Assembly: GCF_001189295.1 (NCBI RefSeq) | Contig: NZ_CP012159.1 | Coordinates: 3,856,973-3,920,972 of the forward strand | Reading direction: 5' to 3' | Source: Chondromyces crocatus | Lineage (GTDB): Bacteria; Myxococcota_A; Polyangia; Polyangiales; Polyangiaceae | DNA length: 64,000 bases | Shown: piece by piece, positions 23,971-33,024 of the stretch | Position numbering within the stretch: the stretch's first letter is position 1 | Layout: every line of letters starts with the position of its first letter | Position numbers and translations under genes: made by a program | The notes under the pieces: model-generated | Seen by the model: the letters and a program-made list of their open reading frames with translations, nothing else | Told to the model about the DNA's origin: nothing | The model's database searches: none

Positions 23971-24777
23971 TCAGTCGCCGTCCGGTCCCGAGTGTGCGGC
24001 TGGAATGGTCTGACTCAGCGCTTTCATGTTCAGCACGAAGCACGTGACGAAGTAACTGGGAACGCCGCGCGGGGCTGGGGGCTCGACCCAGCTCACGACC
24101 GTCCCATGGTGCGCCAGTACGCCCACTTCGGCTGGACCGCTCTCCATCGAGGCGAAGCTCCACTGGTTCTTCGTGCTCATGTCGATGAACCAGTACTCGC
24201 CATCCGGGCCATACACGATCATCGTCTTCTTCGGATCGCATCGATTGTTCGTGCACACGTACACATCGGTCCTGGTTTCGTACGTCTGACCTTCTTCTTC
24301 GTAGGTCGCCGTGATGGTCCCCCGGACGAGGAGGGGAAGCTGCGCTGCTGTCTCCGTCTGCTCTGCCGTCTCCGGATCCCCCGCTGGATCACGCGTCAGC
24401 GTGACCGATTCCACGATCAACATCCCGGCCAGACCCAGACCCTCCAGGCATTCATGGGTCGGATCCGGTTGGATCACGCTGTATTCGACGTCAATGGCCG
24501 TGCCTTCACCCTCGCCTGCAACGCGAGGAAAGACGACGTCCCATCGGGCCTTGACGCTTCTGGTGGACAGGTCGCCGTTGCATCCCGTCGACAGAGAAGC
24601 CCTCAGTGGTATGCCTTGCCCCTCCTGGCTCAATCGAACGATGGCGTTCGTCGGGTCGATGTTCAGCTCGGGTCTGGGGTAAAAACAGCCGTCTCGGCAT
24701 GGTTCGATCTCGATTCCTGGTTTGCCATCACGTGCTCTCCTTCCAATGAGTGGTTGACGGGTCCACCACGCTTTCAT
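23971..24777 (-). CDS. Unknown protein upstream of ycaO, N-terminus uncertain
   Basis: Up to 268 residues in this frame. From about residue 38 (ELNIDPTNAIVRLSQ) it looks like a real protein: beta-rich, with VFPRVAGEGEGTAIDVEYSV, LPLLVRGTITATYEEEGQTY, TDVYVCTNNRCDPKKTMIVY and YGPDGEYWFIDMSTKNQ. Several Cys occur; no signal peptide is seen. ATG 24777 has a poor ribosome site and the first 37 codons use rare codons, so the true start is doubtful. A near-ideal ribosome site serves an ATG at 24728 in another frame (separate entry), so a frameshift near 24665 may have split this gene. It lies 28 bp upstream of ycaO and could be the enzyme's substrate, a partner or an unrelated gene. Confidence 0.55.
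   Translation of the reverse strand: MKAWWTRQPLIGRRARDGKPGIEIEPCRDGCFYPRPELNIDPTNAIVRLSQEGQGIPLRASLSTGCNGDLSTRSVKARWDVVFPRVAGEGEGTAIDVEYSVIQPDPTHECLEGLGLAGMLIVESVTLTRDPAGDPETAEQTETAAQLPLLVRGTITATYEEEGQTYETRTDVYVCTNNRCDPKKTMIVYGPDGEYWFIDMSTKNQWSFASMESGPAEVGVLAHHGTVVSWVEPPAPRGVPSYFVTCFVLNMKALSQTIPAAHSGPDGD
24663..24728 (-). other. 21-codon ORF with strong ribosome site upstream of ycaO
   Basis: ATG 24728 is preceded by GGAAGGAGAG (24735-24744) with eight-base spacing, among the best ribosome sites in the window. It encodes MANQESRSNHAETAVFTPDP then Ser and stop. Either it is the true N-terminus of the frameshifted gene at 23971-24777 (the frames meet at similar DP/PDP sequences beside T5 and C4 runs), or it is a tiny peptide gene in the ycaO operon. 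I favour the frameshift. Confidence 0.4.
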
Positions 24778-25479
24778 GCCTCGGAGATTGCGATGCGTGA
24801 CGTCTCCGGCGAGCGCAGGGAGAGCACCGCCTCTTCCGTGCAGCTCCAGAGAGCGGCAATGCGTAAGGCGGCGCTCGGCGGAACGACCGCAGCTCTCTGC
24901 GCCATCGACATCACACCATTCCCCGCGTCGCGTCGTGATGGTTTCGCTGCGCTCGGGCCTCACGTCCAGTGAAGAGCCTCGATCGCTTCAGGACCAGCCG
25001 TATCAGGCACACATGGGCACGCCAAGAGTGCGCGTCGTCGCCCTGATCCCGCTACTGGATCATCGATCTCGGTCGTGACGTCATGGCATTGCCTCGCTCG
25101 CTTTGGAGAAGCTCCGGTCTCTCGTGCATTGGTTCCCGTAATGCCTTTCCGGGAGGTGCCGATTGCTGGCTCGACGTGGGCACCCTCGTGAGCGACGCGC
25201 AGGTGCTCCGCGCGCTCGCGCGCTCGCTCACGAGCTGATGCCACACTTCGGTGAGCTCAGTGGCTCCTCGCTCACCTCAGGCGTGAGGGGTCGACAGCAA
25301 CAGGCCCGGACCGATCGACGCGACGGTCAACGCTGCGCAGGGTTTCGTCTACCATCTCCTACCAACACCTGCCTGCGTCATCCTCCACGGACGTTGGAGG
25401 CCTGGTGGGCACAGGGCATTTGAAATTCAATTTCAATCGTGACGGCCGCGCGCCAGGCGGAGGTGCCTTGTGCCCAGGA

Positions 25480-25790
25480 CGACATCGTTTCGTGACGGTG
25501 GTGCGATCTCATCGATGTCTCCCCGAGCTGGAGCCTCGGCTTCGCGTGCCACCCGTACGCCGTGGCGGTCGAGCTGTCCTGAGGCTCGGCGCTCTCGATA
25601 CTCGGAGCGCCGTCGCGATCCTGAGCCGTGAGCGCCGTCGCGATCCTGAGCCGTGAGTGCCATCGCGATCCTGAGCCATGAGCGCCGTGCGCGGGTCCGT
25701 GTCCACGTGCTGAGCGCAGATCCGCGTCCACGGCTGAGCGCAGATCCGTGTCCACGTGCTGAGCGCAGATCCGCGTCCACGTGCTGTCCG
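25480..25790 (-). pseudogene. Decayed ECF sigma factor gene, remnant 2
   Basis: The minus strand carries HVDTDPRTALMAQDRDG, matching HVDTDLRVVLTAHDLDD of the intact sigma factor, and a displaced LQLGETSMRSHHRHET matching its REAWSREQHRHED tail. At DNA level the plus-strand block GATCCTGAGCCGTGAGC and the block GGTCCGTGTCCACGTGCTG match 11810-11866. The middle has been amplified into tandem repeats and all frames are broken. Confidence 0.75.
25607..25784. repeat. Two 25-bp tandem repeat blocks
   Basis: Block 1 (25607-25681): three units containing GTCGCGATCCTGAGCC. Block 2 (25711-25784): three units of 24-25 bp containing TGAGCGCAGATCCG and GTCCACG. Both units derive from neighbouring pieces of the sigma gene (11800-11870), so they arose by internal amplification in the decayed copy. 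Confidence 0.8.
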
Positions 25791-25798
25791 TGAGCCCT

Positions 25799-25901
25799 GC
25801 GCGATGCGGAAATCAGCGGCCGGTGCGCGGTCGCTCACACCACCGGAGCGCGCAGCAGGGTTGCACGGAGAGCGCGCAGGCGGGTCATGCTGGGCAGAAG
25901 C
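25799..25901. repeat. Duplicated 5' flank of the ECF sigma gene, copy B
   Basis: Gap-free match to 12281-12383. It keeps the same distance order (flank, then sigma sequence on the minus strand) as the intact locus, showing that the whole locus and not just the gene was duplicated. Confidence 0.7.
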
Positions 25902-26211
25902 CTCCCGTATGGCGCACGCATGGCGCACGCGTGACGCTCGCGCGGGATGCACGCAGGGGCGATAAGCCCCGCGCGCTCCGCGAGCGTGACGAGCGCTGGG
26001 GCGAAGAGTCCCGCACGAGGGGCGTGCCTCGGTGCCCCCTGGTGAGGTATGCGGGGTGCATCGTGTCCCGGGTGTCGCGCATGCTGGACTGCGCCAGTTG
26101 AAGCGGTGCGTCGAGCTGCGCATCGGGCGTCGGCGGATGCCCACGACCTGCAACCCGTGAGACCGGAGAGCAGCCCGTTTGCGGCGGGCGCGCTATCCTG
26201 GAGGGGACTTC

Positions 26212-27663
<1,452 letters not shown>

Positions 27664-27920
27664 GCGCACGACGTCGGACGGGGTGCAACCTCGACACCAT
27701 TTCGCCACCATTCCGTCGGATGTGAAAAGCGCGGGGTGTGTGTCCTGCCCCTCTGTGCAATTTCTTCCACTGAGCCAGACTCTCGGGCGCTCATGGATTC
27801 ATCTCGTGAGGCGTATGTGGTGTCAGCCCACAATACGCGTTCATGCCCCATTCCTTGCATTCGCTTTGCTGTGTCGCCGTCGCGACGGCTGGGCATAAGC
27901 TGAGCTGGGAGGATTGTCTT

Positions 27921-29360
27921 ATGACGACTACCGAAGCGGCTCCGGCGAAGTCGATACGCTCGGTTGAACTGGACCAGACCATGCTGACCTGGGAGACGGA
28001 CAGCGGTCTGCTGGGCCACCACGGCCGCCGCTCCGCCATGTTCTGGCTGGAGCCCTCGCTGTTCCAGCTTCTCGCGCCGCTCGTCGAAGAGCTCGGGGTC
28101 CCGCTCTTTCGCCTCACCGTCGCGTACCACGCGAGCCTTGGCGCTCGGGACGATCACCGCATCAGCATTGCGAACGAGGGGGCCTGTTTCCCGGAGGTGC
28201 TGGAGGGGTGGGGGCGCTCGGTGGAGGTCTGCGGCTGGGGAAAATTCGAGCTGAAGTGGTTCGACGAGGAGGCGTGTCGCGCGCTGGTGCGGGTGCATCA
28301 CCCGTGGGAGCTGGCGGTGCAGCGCGCCGCGAAGGAGCGGTGGGGGAGCCCATTTCTGTTCGGCAAGCTGGTGGGCCTGTTTTCGCTGGTGAGCGGGTTC
28401 AATTGCTGGGCCGACGAAATGGAAGGGGAGGACGAGAATGGCGTGCCCATCGTCGACTTTCTGCTCTACCGCTCGGACCGCACCATCGAGGAGGAACTGA
28501 AGATTCTGCGGCGCGAGCACGATGAGGAGGCGAGGCGGCCGCTGCGGCAGAAGATGCAGGAGCTGTGGGAGAGCAAGGAGCGGCAGCGGGCGGTGCTCGC
28601 GTCGCTGGGGGAGGTGGTGCTGACGGTGGACCGGGGGGGAAGGATCACGAGCTTCCACGTCCCGCGGGATCAGGCGGCGTTTCACCCGTCGCCGGAGCTG
28701 GCGATCGGCAAGAGGCTCGAGGAGGCGCTGCCTCCGGACGTGGCCGCGGCCCTCGGGGAGGCGGTGCAGCAGGTGCTGGGGGGGGAGCCGCACCTGCCGG
28801 CGAGCTACGAGATCGCGGCCGCGGGGGAGGTGAGGGGCTACAGCGCGAAGCTGACCTCGATCCACGATGCCGCTGGTGCGGTGGTGGGGGTGACGGTGCT
28901 GGCGCGCGATCTGACGGAGCGGCTCCGGATCGAGCGCGCGCTGGAGACGCAGCTCGCGGTGATCGAGCAGCAGCAGGAGGCGATCCGGATGCTGTCCACG
29001 CCCGTTCTCCAGGTGTGGGATGGGGTGGTGGCGCTGCCGATCATCGGCGGGGTGGACGAGCGGCGGGTGGCCGACATCACGGCGACGCTGCTGGACACGG
29101 TGGCGCGGACGCAGGCGCGCTACGCGATCCTCGACGTGACCGGGGTGGACGCGATCGACCGGCGGACGGCGGATCACTTCACCCGGATCCGGCGGGCGGT
29201 GACGCTGCTCGGCGCCGAGTGCCTGCTCTGCGGCATGCGGCCGGGCGTGGCGCAGGCGATGGTGGCGACGGGCGTGGAGATGGATCAGGATCGCGGGCCC
29301 CGTGCGCGGAACTTCGGCACCATGCAGGCGGCATTGCAGGCTGTGATCGGTCGGCGGTGA
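27921..29360 (+). CDS. V4R-PAS-STAS sensor (RsbR-like)
   Basis: 479 residues. The first 190 or so resemble a V4R/heme-NO-type ligand-binding fold (SAMFWLEPSLFQLLAPLVEE, VEVCGWGKFELKWF, SGFNCWADEMEGE). A coiled linker (LKILRREHDEEARRPLRQKM) and a PAS domain (LASLGEVVLTVDRGGRITSF to VTVLARDLTERLRIE) follow. The C-terminal STAS domain reads STPVLQVWDGVVALPIIGGV and YAILDVTGVDAIDRRTADHF. STAS domains of this class build stressosome-like complexes whose Ser/Thr residues are phosphorylated by RsbT-type kinases; Thr in DRRTADH is in place. No rsbS/rsbT genes are adjacent. ATG 27921 follows GGGAGGAT. The next gene starts 44 bases after its stop. Confidence 0.85.
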   Translation: MTTTEAAPAKSIRSVELDQTMLTWETDSGLLGHHGRRSAMFWLEPSLFQLLAPLVEELGVPLFRLTVAYHASLGARDDHRISIANEGACFPEVLEGWGRSVEVCGWGKFELKWFDEEACRALVRVHHPWELAVQRAAKERWGSPFLFGKLVGLFSLVSGFNCWADEMEGEDENGVPIVDFLLYRSDRTIEEELKILRREHDEEARRPLRQKMQELWESKERQRAVLASLGEVVLTVDRGGRITSFHVPRDQAAFHPSPELAIGKRLEEALPPDVAAALGEAVQQVLGGEPHLPASYEIAAAGEVRGYSAKLTSIHDAAGAVVGVTVLARDLTERLRIERALETQLAVIEQQQEAIRMLSTPVLQVWDGVVALPIIGGVDERRVADITATLLDTVARTQARYAILDVTGVDAIDRRTADHFTRIRRAVTLLGAECLLCGMRPGVAQAMVATGVEMDQDRGPRARNFGTMQAALQAVIGRR

Positions 29361-29404
29361 CCCCTCCTGCCGAGGTGTCGCGGCGGGGTCGGAGCCGGAG
29401 CCTC

Positions 29405-30154
29405 ATGCACTACGTCGAGCATCCCCCTGCGCCAGCCCTTCGCGAGGTCGTGCGCTGTCTCTGGAGCCACGAGGGCGTGACGGGGAGCGTGCCCTTCCAC
29501 GTGCTCCCCGACGGTTGCCTGGACCTGGTGTGGGACGGCGTGGCGCTGAAGGTGGCGGGCCCGGACACGAGGCCCTTTCTGACGACGCTGCCGGAGGGGT
29601 ACGCGATCACGGGACTGCGCTTTCATCCAGGGGTGGCGCCGACGGCGCTGGGGGTGCCTGCGTCGGCACTGCGTGACAGCCGGGTGGCGCTGGAGGATCT
29701 GTGGGGCGTCGAGGCGGTGCGTCTGGCCGAGGCGCTGGGCGAGGCGCCGTCGACGGACGCGAAGGAGGCGCTCCTGGCCTCGGCCCTCGCGCGACGGGTG
29801 GTGAGTGCGCCGGCGCCCGATCGCCTCGTGAAGGCGCTCGTGGGGCGGTTCATGCGCGTCGTGGGGGAGGCCAGCGCCCCGCCTCCCTCGGTGGAGCTGC
29901 TGGCGGACGAGCTGGGGGTGAGCTCGCGGCAGCTCCTGCGCCGGTGCACGGACGCGGTGGGTTACGGGCCGAAGGTGCTGCTGAGGGTGCTCCGCTTCCA
30001 GGAGTTTCTCCGGCAGGCTCGTGCGCAGCCGGCACTCCCGCTGGCCCGGCTCGCCGTGAGCTGCGGGTACACGGATCAAGCGCACCTCGCCCACGAGGCG
30101 ATGGCGCTCGGAGGGAAGACGCCCGGCGCGCTGCGCGGGGTCGTGGACGGGTGA
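29405..30154 (+). CDS. AraC-family transcriptional regulator
   Basis: 249 residues. The N-terminal domain has the DUF6597-type pattern seen in many AraC proteins (ALREVVRCLWSHEG, VPFHVLPDGCLDLVWDG, ITGLRFHPGVAPTALGVP). The C-terminal double helix-turn-helix reads LLADELGVSSRQLLRRCTDA, VGYGPKVLLRVLRFQEFLR and LARLAVSCGYTDQAHLAHEA. It should bind DNA as an activator; the ligand is unknown. ATG 29405 has GGAG four bases away. A GTG at 29357 overlapping the previous stop would add 16 residues and couple the genes. It is co-directional with, and probably co-transcribed with, the V4R-PAS-STAS gene. Confidence 0.88.
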   Translation: MHYVEHPPAPALREVVRCLWSHEGVTGSVPFHVLPDGCLDLVWDGVALKVAGPDTRPFLTTLPEGYAITGLRFHPGVAPTALGVPASALRDSRVALEDLWGVEAVRLAEALGEAPSTDAKEALLASALARRVVSAPAPDRLVKALVGRFMRVVGEASAPPPSVELLADELGVSSRQLLRRCTDAVGYGPKVLLRVLRFQEFLRQARAQPALPLARLAVSCGYTDQAHLAHEAMALGGKTPGALRGVVDG

Positions 30155-30244
30155 GGCCTGGTCGCTGGCTGCTGCGCGAGGGCGTCGATGGGGGGCGTCC
30201 GATTCTTACAAGCGAGGGGCGAGGGAGGGCGGCACGCTGGGGGC

Positions 30245-31180
30245 ATGCGACACCTCGATCTTTCGGCCCTCGAGGCGGCCGAGCGGTTCGTCTGGCTCTC
30301 CGGTCGTGTGCTGGAGCGGTTGCGCTTCGCTCACCTGTTCCGTCATGGCGACGCGGCGCGCGTGCTCTCCGCGCTGCGGCCGTACCAGAACCCGGACGGG
30401 GGTTTCGGTGAGGCGATCGAGCCCGACTTCCGGGGGCCGGTGAGCCAGCCTCTCTCCGTGGACTTCGCGCTGCACATCGTCGACGAGGTGGGCGGGTTCG
30501 AGGATCCGATGGTCGGCGCGGCGCTCGGCTACCTGGCCTCCATCACCTGCGAGGACGGCGGGGTGCCCAATGTGCTTCCGGACGTGCCGCGCTACCCGCA
30601 CGCCTTCTGGTGGGCGCCGGCGCCTGGGCCGCTCGTGGGATCGTTGCTCCCGACGGCGTCGATCGCGGGGCTGCTCCACAAGCACCGGGTGGCGCACCCG
30701 TGGCTCGAGCGGGCGACGTCGTTCTGCTGGGAGGCCATCGAGGGGCTGCCGGCGCGTGTGGCGGTGGCGGAGGGGCGCATCCCTCGGCTCCAGATCGCGT
30801 ACGAGACGCGGGCCGCGCTGGTGTTTCTGGAGCACGCGCCAGAGCGAGCGCGGGCGGCGCAGACGGCGCGGGCGCTGGGCGAGCTGCTGCTGGGTCGGGG
30901 AGGGTTCATCGCGGCCGGCGAGGGGACGGCGGGGGAGATGTCGTTGCTCGATGTCGTGTCGCGCCCGGGCTCTCCAGCGCGCGCGTGGTTCTCCGATGCG
31001 CAGGTGGAGCAGCACCTCGACGCGCTGCTGGCCGAGCAAGGGAAAGAGGGCGGGTGGTCGGTGAGCTGGCCGGCATGGACGGCGGCGGCAGGGCTGGAGT
31101 GGATGCCGATCCAGACGGTGGAGCGTCTGAAGACGTTGAAGGCGTACGGGCGCTTGACGCTGCCCGCGGCGGGCGGGTGA
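30245..31180 (+). CDS. Alpha/alpha-toroid protein (terpene cyclase/prenyltransferase-like fold)
   Basis: 311 residues with helical-hairpin repeats and the motif YQNPDGGFG near residue 50, a QW-like signature of squalene-cyclase/prenyltransferase toroids. A second version occurs near the C-terminus (EQGKEGGWSVSWPAWTAAAG). Between them are amphipathic helices (LGYLASITCEDGGVPNVLPD, IPRLQIAYETRAALVFLEH). No catalytic DxDD motif is seen, so I would not call it a cyclase. Cytosolic, no signal peptide. ATG 30245 is chosen because homology-like sequence starts there; its ribosome site is weak. It follows the AraC gene after 90 bp. Confidence 0.75.
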   Translation: MRHLDLSALEAAERFVWLSGRVLERLRFAHLFRHGDAARVLSALRPYQNPDGGFGEAIEPDFRGPVSQPLSVDFALHIVDEVGGFEDPMVGAALGYLASITCEDGGVPNVLPDVPRYPHAFWWAPAPGPLVGSLLPTASIAGLLHKHRVAHPWLERATSFCWEAIEGLPARVAVAEGRIPRLQIAYETRAALVFLEHAPERARAAQTARALGELLLGRGGFIAAGEGTAGEMSLLDVVSRPGSPARAWFSDAQVEQHLDALLAEQGKEGGWSVSWPAWTAAAGLEWMPIQTVERLKTLKAYGRLTLPAAGG

Positions 31181-31439
31181 GTGCAGGAGGAGCTGCGGGG
31201 GCGCCTGACGGCATCGTCGTCACATGCCTTCGTGGCGGGCAGAAGCGGCACAGCGGCGTGGTGCGTTGCAGGCAGGTCTGGCTCCGAAGGGGACAGACGG
31301 GGCGACGAGGTGTCCCCGGCACAGCCAGACAGACCCCGGCATATGGCTTGCTCCACGTGAGGGGGCTCCACGAGAGAGGCGGAGCCAACCGGGCCGAGCG
31401 CCCGGTAAATCCCTGTCAATTCACGAAGAGGAGACTGTC

Positions 31440-31739
31440 ATGAGCAACGAAAGCAAGCGCGCCGAGGGAGCAGCGGAGGAACTCGGGGGCAAGATCAAGA
31501 AGGGGATCGGTCAGCTCATCGGCAACGAGCAGATGGAAGCCGAAGGCGCCGCCAAGGAGCTGAAGGGCGAGGCCAAGCAGGAGGCAGCCAAGGCGGCCGA
31601 GCGCGTCAAGGGGGCCATCGAGGAGGCCACGGGGGCGATCAAGAACCGCGTGGGGCACCTGATCGACAACGAGCAGATGCAGGCGGAGGGGCGCGCGCGT
31701 GAGCTGAAGGGCGAGGCGCGCCAGAAGGCGAACGAGTAG
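31440..31739 (+). CDS. CsbD-like stress protein (two repeats)
   Basis: 99-residue, Lys/Glu-rich helical protein with two copies of the CsbD motif (GQLIGNEQMEAEGAAKELKG and GHLIDNEQMQAEGRARELKG), each followed by EAxQxA. CsbD proteins are abundant small general-stress proteins of unclear mechanism; the Bacillus member depends on sigmaB. ATG 31440 follows GAGGAG with good spacing. The frame is open upstream to 31224 without coding character. The gene is monocistronic: a hairpin terminator lies 24 bases after the stop. Confidence 0.92.
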   Translation: MSNESKRAEGAAEELGGKIKKGIGQLIGNEQMEAEGAAKELKGEAKQEAAKAAERVKGAIEEATGAIKNRVGHLIDNEQMQAEGRARELKGEARQKANE

Positions 31740-31763
31740 CTCGCCTTCTCATCGACGTCGCGG

Positions 31764-31797
31764 CGCGGGGTTCGGCCTTTACTGGTCGAGCCCCGCG
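31764..31797 (+). terminator. Intrinsic-type hairpin after the CsbD gene
   Basis: 11-bp stem (CGCGGGGTTCG / CGAGCCCCGCG, one U-G wobble) with a 12-base loop, 24 bases after the stop at 31739, followed by a short T-containing tail. Confidence 0.65.
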
Positions 31798-31940
31798 GCC
31801 GTTTCGACGGTCGGATGGCGCGTCGGTCGGAGGGGGCGTCGGTCCGGTGGCGGGGTCGGGTCTGTCGCACTCTGGCCGAGGAAGGCCTACAGGCTGGCGG
31901 GGCTCGCGGGGGTCGCGGCGGTCGGGAGGGGGTGGAGATC

Positions 31941-32045
31941 GCGGAGGACGCGGAGGACGCGGAGGACGCGGCGATCACGGGCAAGCGAGCGACGGTGCGG
32001 CGCTCATCGGTCGGGGACCATCGGTCGGGGACCATCGGTCGGGTG
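31941..32045. repeat. Short tandem repeats in an intergenic region
   Basis: Three copies of GCGGAGGAC (31941-31967), then about three copies of a 14-bp ATCGGTCGGGGACC unit (about 32006-32045), in the 386-bp gap between the CsbD gene and the next gene. No gene is seen in the gap. Confidence 0.75.
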
Positions 32046-32125
32046 ACGGTGTCGTCGTCGTGCGCGAACGGCAGCGCGTGGCTGTTCGTCGCTGTATCCT
32101 GCAAGGTCGAGAGAGGGAGGCCTTT

Positions 32126-32878
32126 GTGCAGGAACAGACGATCGGCGGATGGAGCGCGGATTTCATGCGGGAGCTGCCGGAGAAGCCGAGCGCGCACCGC
32201 GAGGACGCCATTCTTCGGGCAGCCCGCGACAATCGCCTGGCGCCCATCACCTGGATGGAGGTGACGAGCAAGAAGAACAACCGCACGGTGGTGCTGTTCG
32301 TGAGCGCCGATGCGCTGCGGCTGGGCGACGAGCACGCGTCGGTGCGGGTCACGGTGAGCGCGAGGACGACGCAGCGGATCGCCGATGCGCTGGGCTGCGT
32401 GCTGCCGACGACGAAGATCTGTGACCTCATCTGGGAGCAGGCAGCGGTGAAGCTCGCGCCCTGCATCCAGTCGCCCGACAAGGCGATGGGCTACACGTCG
32501 CGGATGATCCAGCACCACGACCGCGTGGAGAAGGCGCGCGCGGGGCGCCCTGGGCTGATCGAGAACGTGGGCAAGCACTGGGTGCTCACGAACCGGCTGG
32601 CGAGCAAGCGCGATGCGTCGGCGAACTACGGCTGGTACGACCACCGGGCGCCGTACCTCTCGGGCAAGCACCGCGTGTGGCAGCCGCTCGGGCTGGCGCA
32701 CAACCTGGATCACGTGGATTACTCGCAGGTGGTGCGGCTGGTGCAGCAGTGCTGTCTGGTGGACGGGGAGGAGCGGGATCTCAAGGAGGTGCTGGTCGAC
32801 CGGGAGCTCTCGCCGCTGGTGTCGAACGAGGGGCCGCTGAAGTTCACGCGGTTGCCAGGGGTCAAGCTCGACGCTTGA
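32126..32878 (+). CDS. Conserved-looking protein of unknown function
   Basis: 250 residues, soluble. Not assigned to a family. It has well-structured alternating segments (TIGGWSADFMRELPEKPSAH, MEVTSKKNNRTVVLFVSADA, NYGWYDHRAPYLSGKHRVWQ, DHVDYSQVVRLVQQC), with several His/Trp/Tyr residues in the C-terminal half that could form a catalytic or binding site. GTG 32126 is preceded by GGGAGG with six-base spacing, which fixes the start although the frame is open far upstream. Next is a Ser/Thr kinase 146 bp downstream. Confidence 0.75.
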   Translation: MQEQTIGGWSADFMRELPEKPSAHREDAILRAARDNRLAPITWMEVTSKKNNRTVVLFVSADALRLGDEHASVRVTVSARTTQRIADALGCVLPTTKICDLIWEQAAVKLAPCIQSPDKAMGYTSRMIQHHDRVEKARAGRPGLIENVGKHWVLTNRLASKRDASANYGWYDHRAPYLSGKHRVWQPLGLAHNLDHVDYSQVVRLVQQCCLVDGEERDLKEVLVDRELSPLVSNEGPLKFTRLPGVKLDA

Positions 32879-33024
32879 TGGGCGTGCGCGCTGCGGCGGC
32901 AAAAGTGCAGCGATGAGGCCGGTTCGGTGGTGCCACGGTGGGTCGTGCGCCTTGCTCGCCGCGCTCGCTCTTGTATGGTGCTCCCGAGGAGCGAGCGGGG
33001 AGCGGGCTCAGGGAGGCGCCGGAG

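Larger units (their letters stand above)
24778..26211. other. Gene-poor region with sigma-gene remnant and short repeats
   Basis: About 1.4 kb without an intact gene. It contains the second decayed ECF sigma copy (about 25480-25790), two tandem repeat blocks within it (25607-25784), the duplicated sigma 5' flank (25799-25901), and a GGGGC-GATAA-GCCCC hairpin at 25951-25965. Confidence 0.6.

Noticed and set aside
24960..25244. Minus-strand 94-residue ORF with CPC near its end as a RiPP precursor
   Set aside because: No ribosome site, non-coding composition and separated from the ycaO operon; not supported.
25951..25965. GGGGC-GATAA-GCCCC hairpin as a terminator
   Set aside because: No gene ends nearby and no T tract follows, so I mention it only within the intergenic entry.
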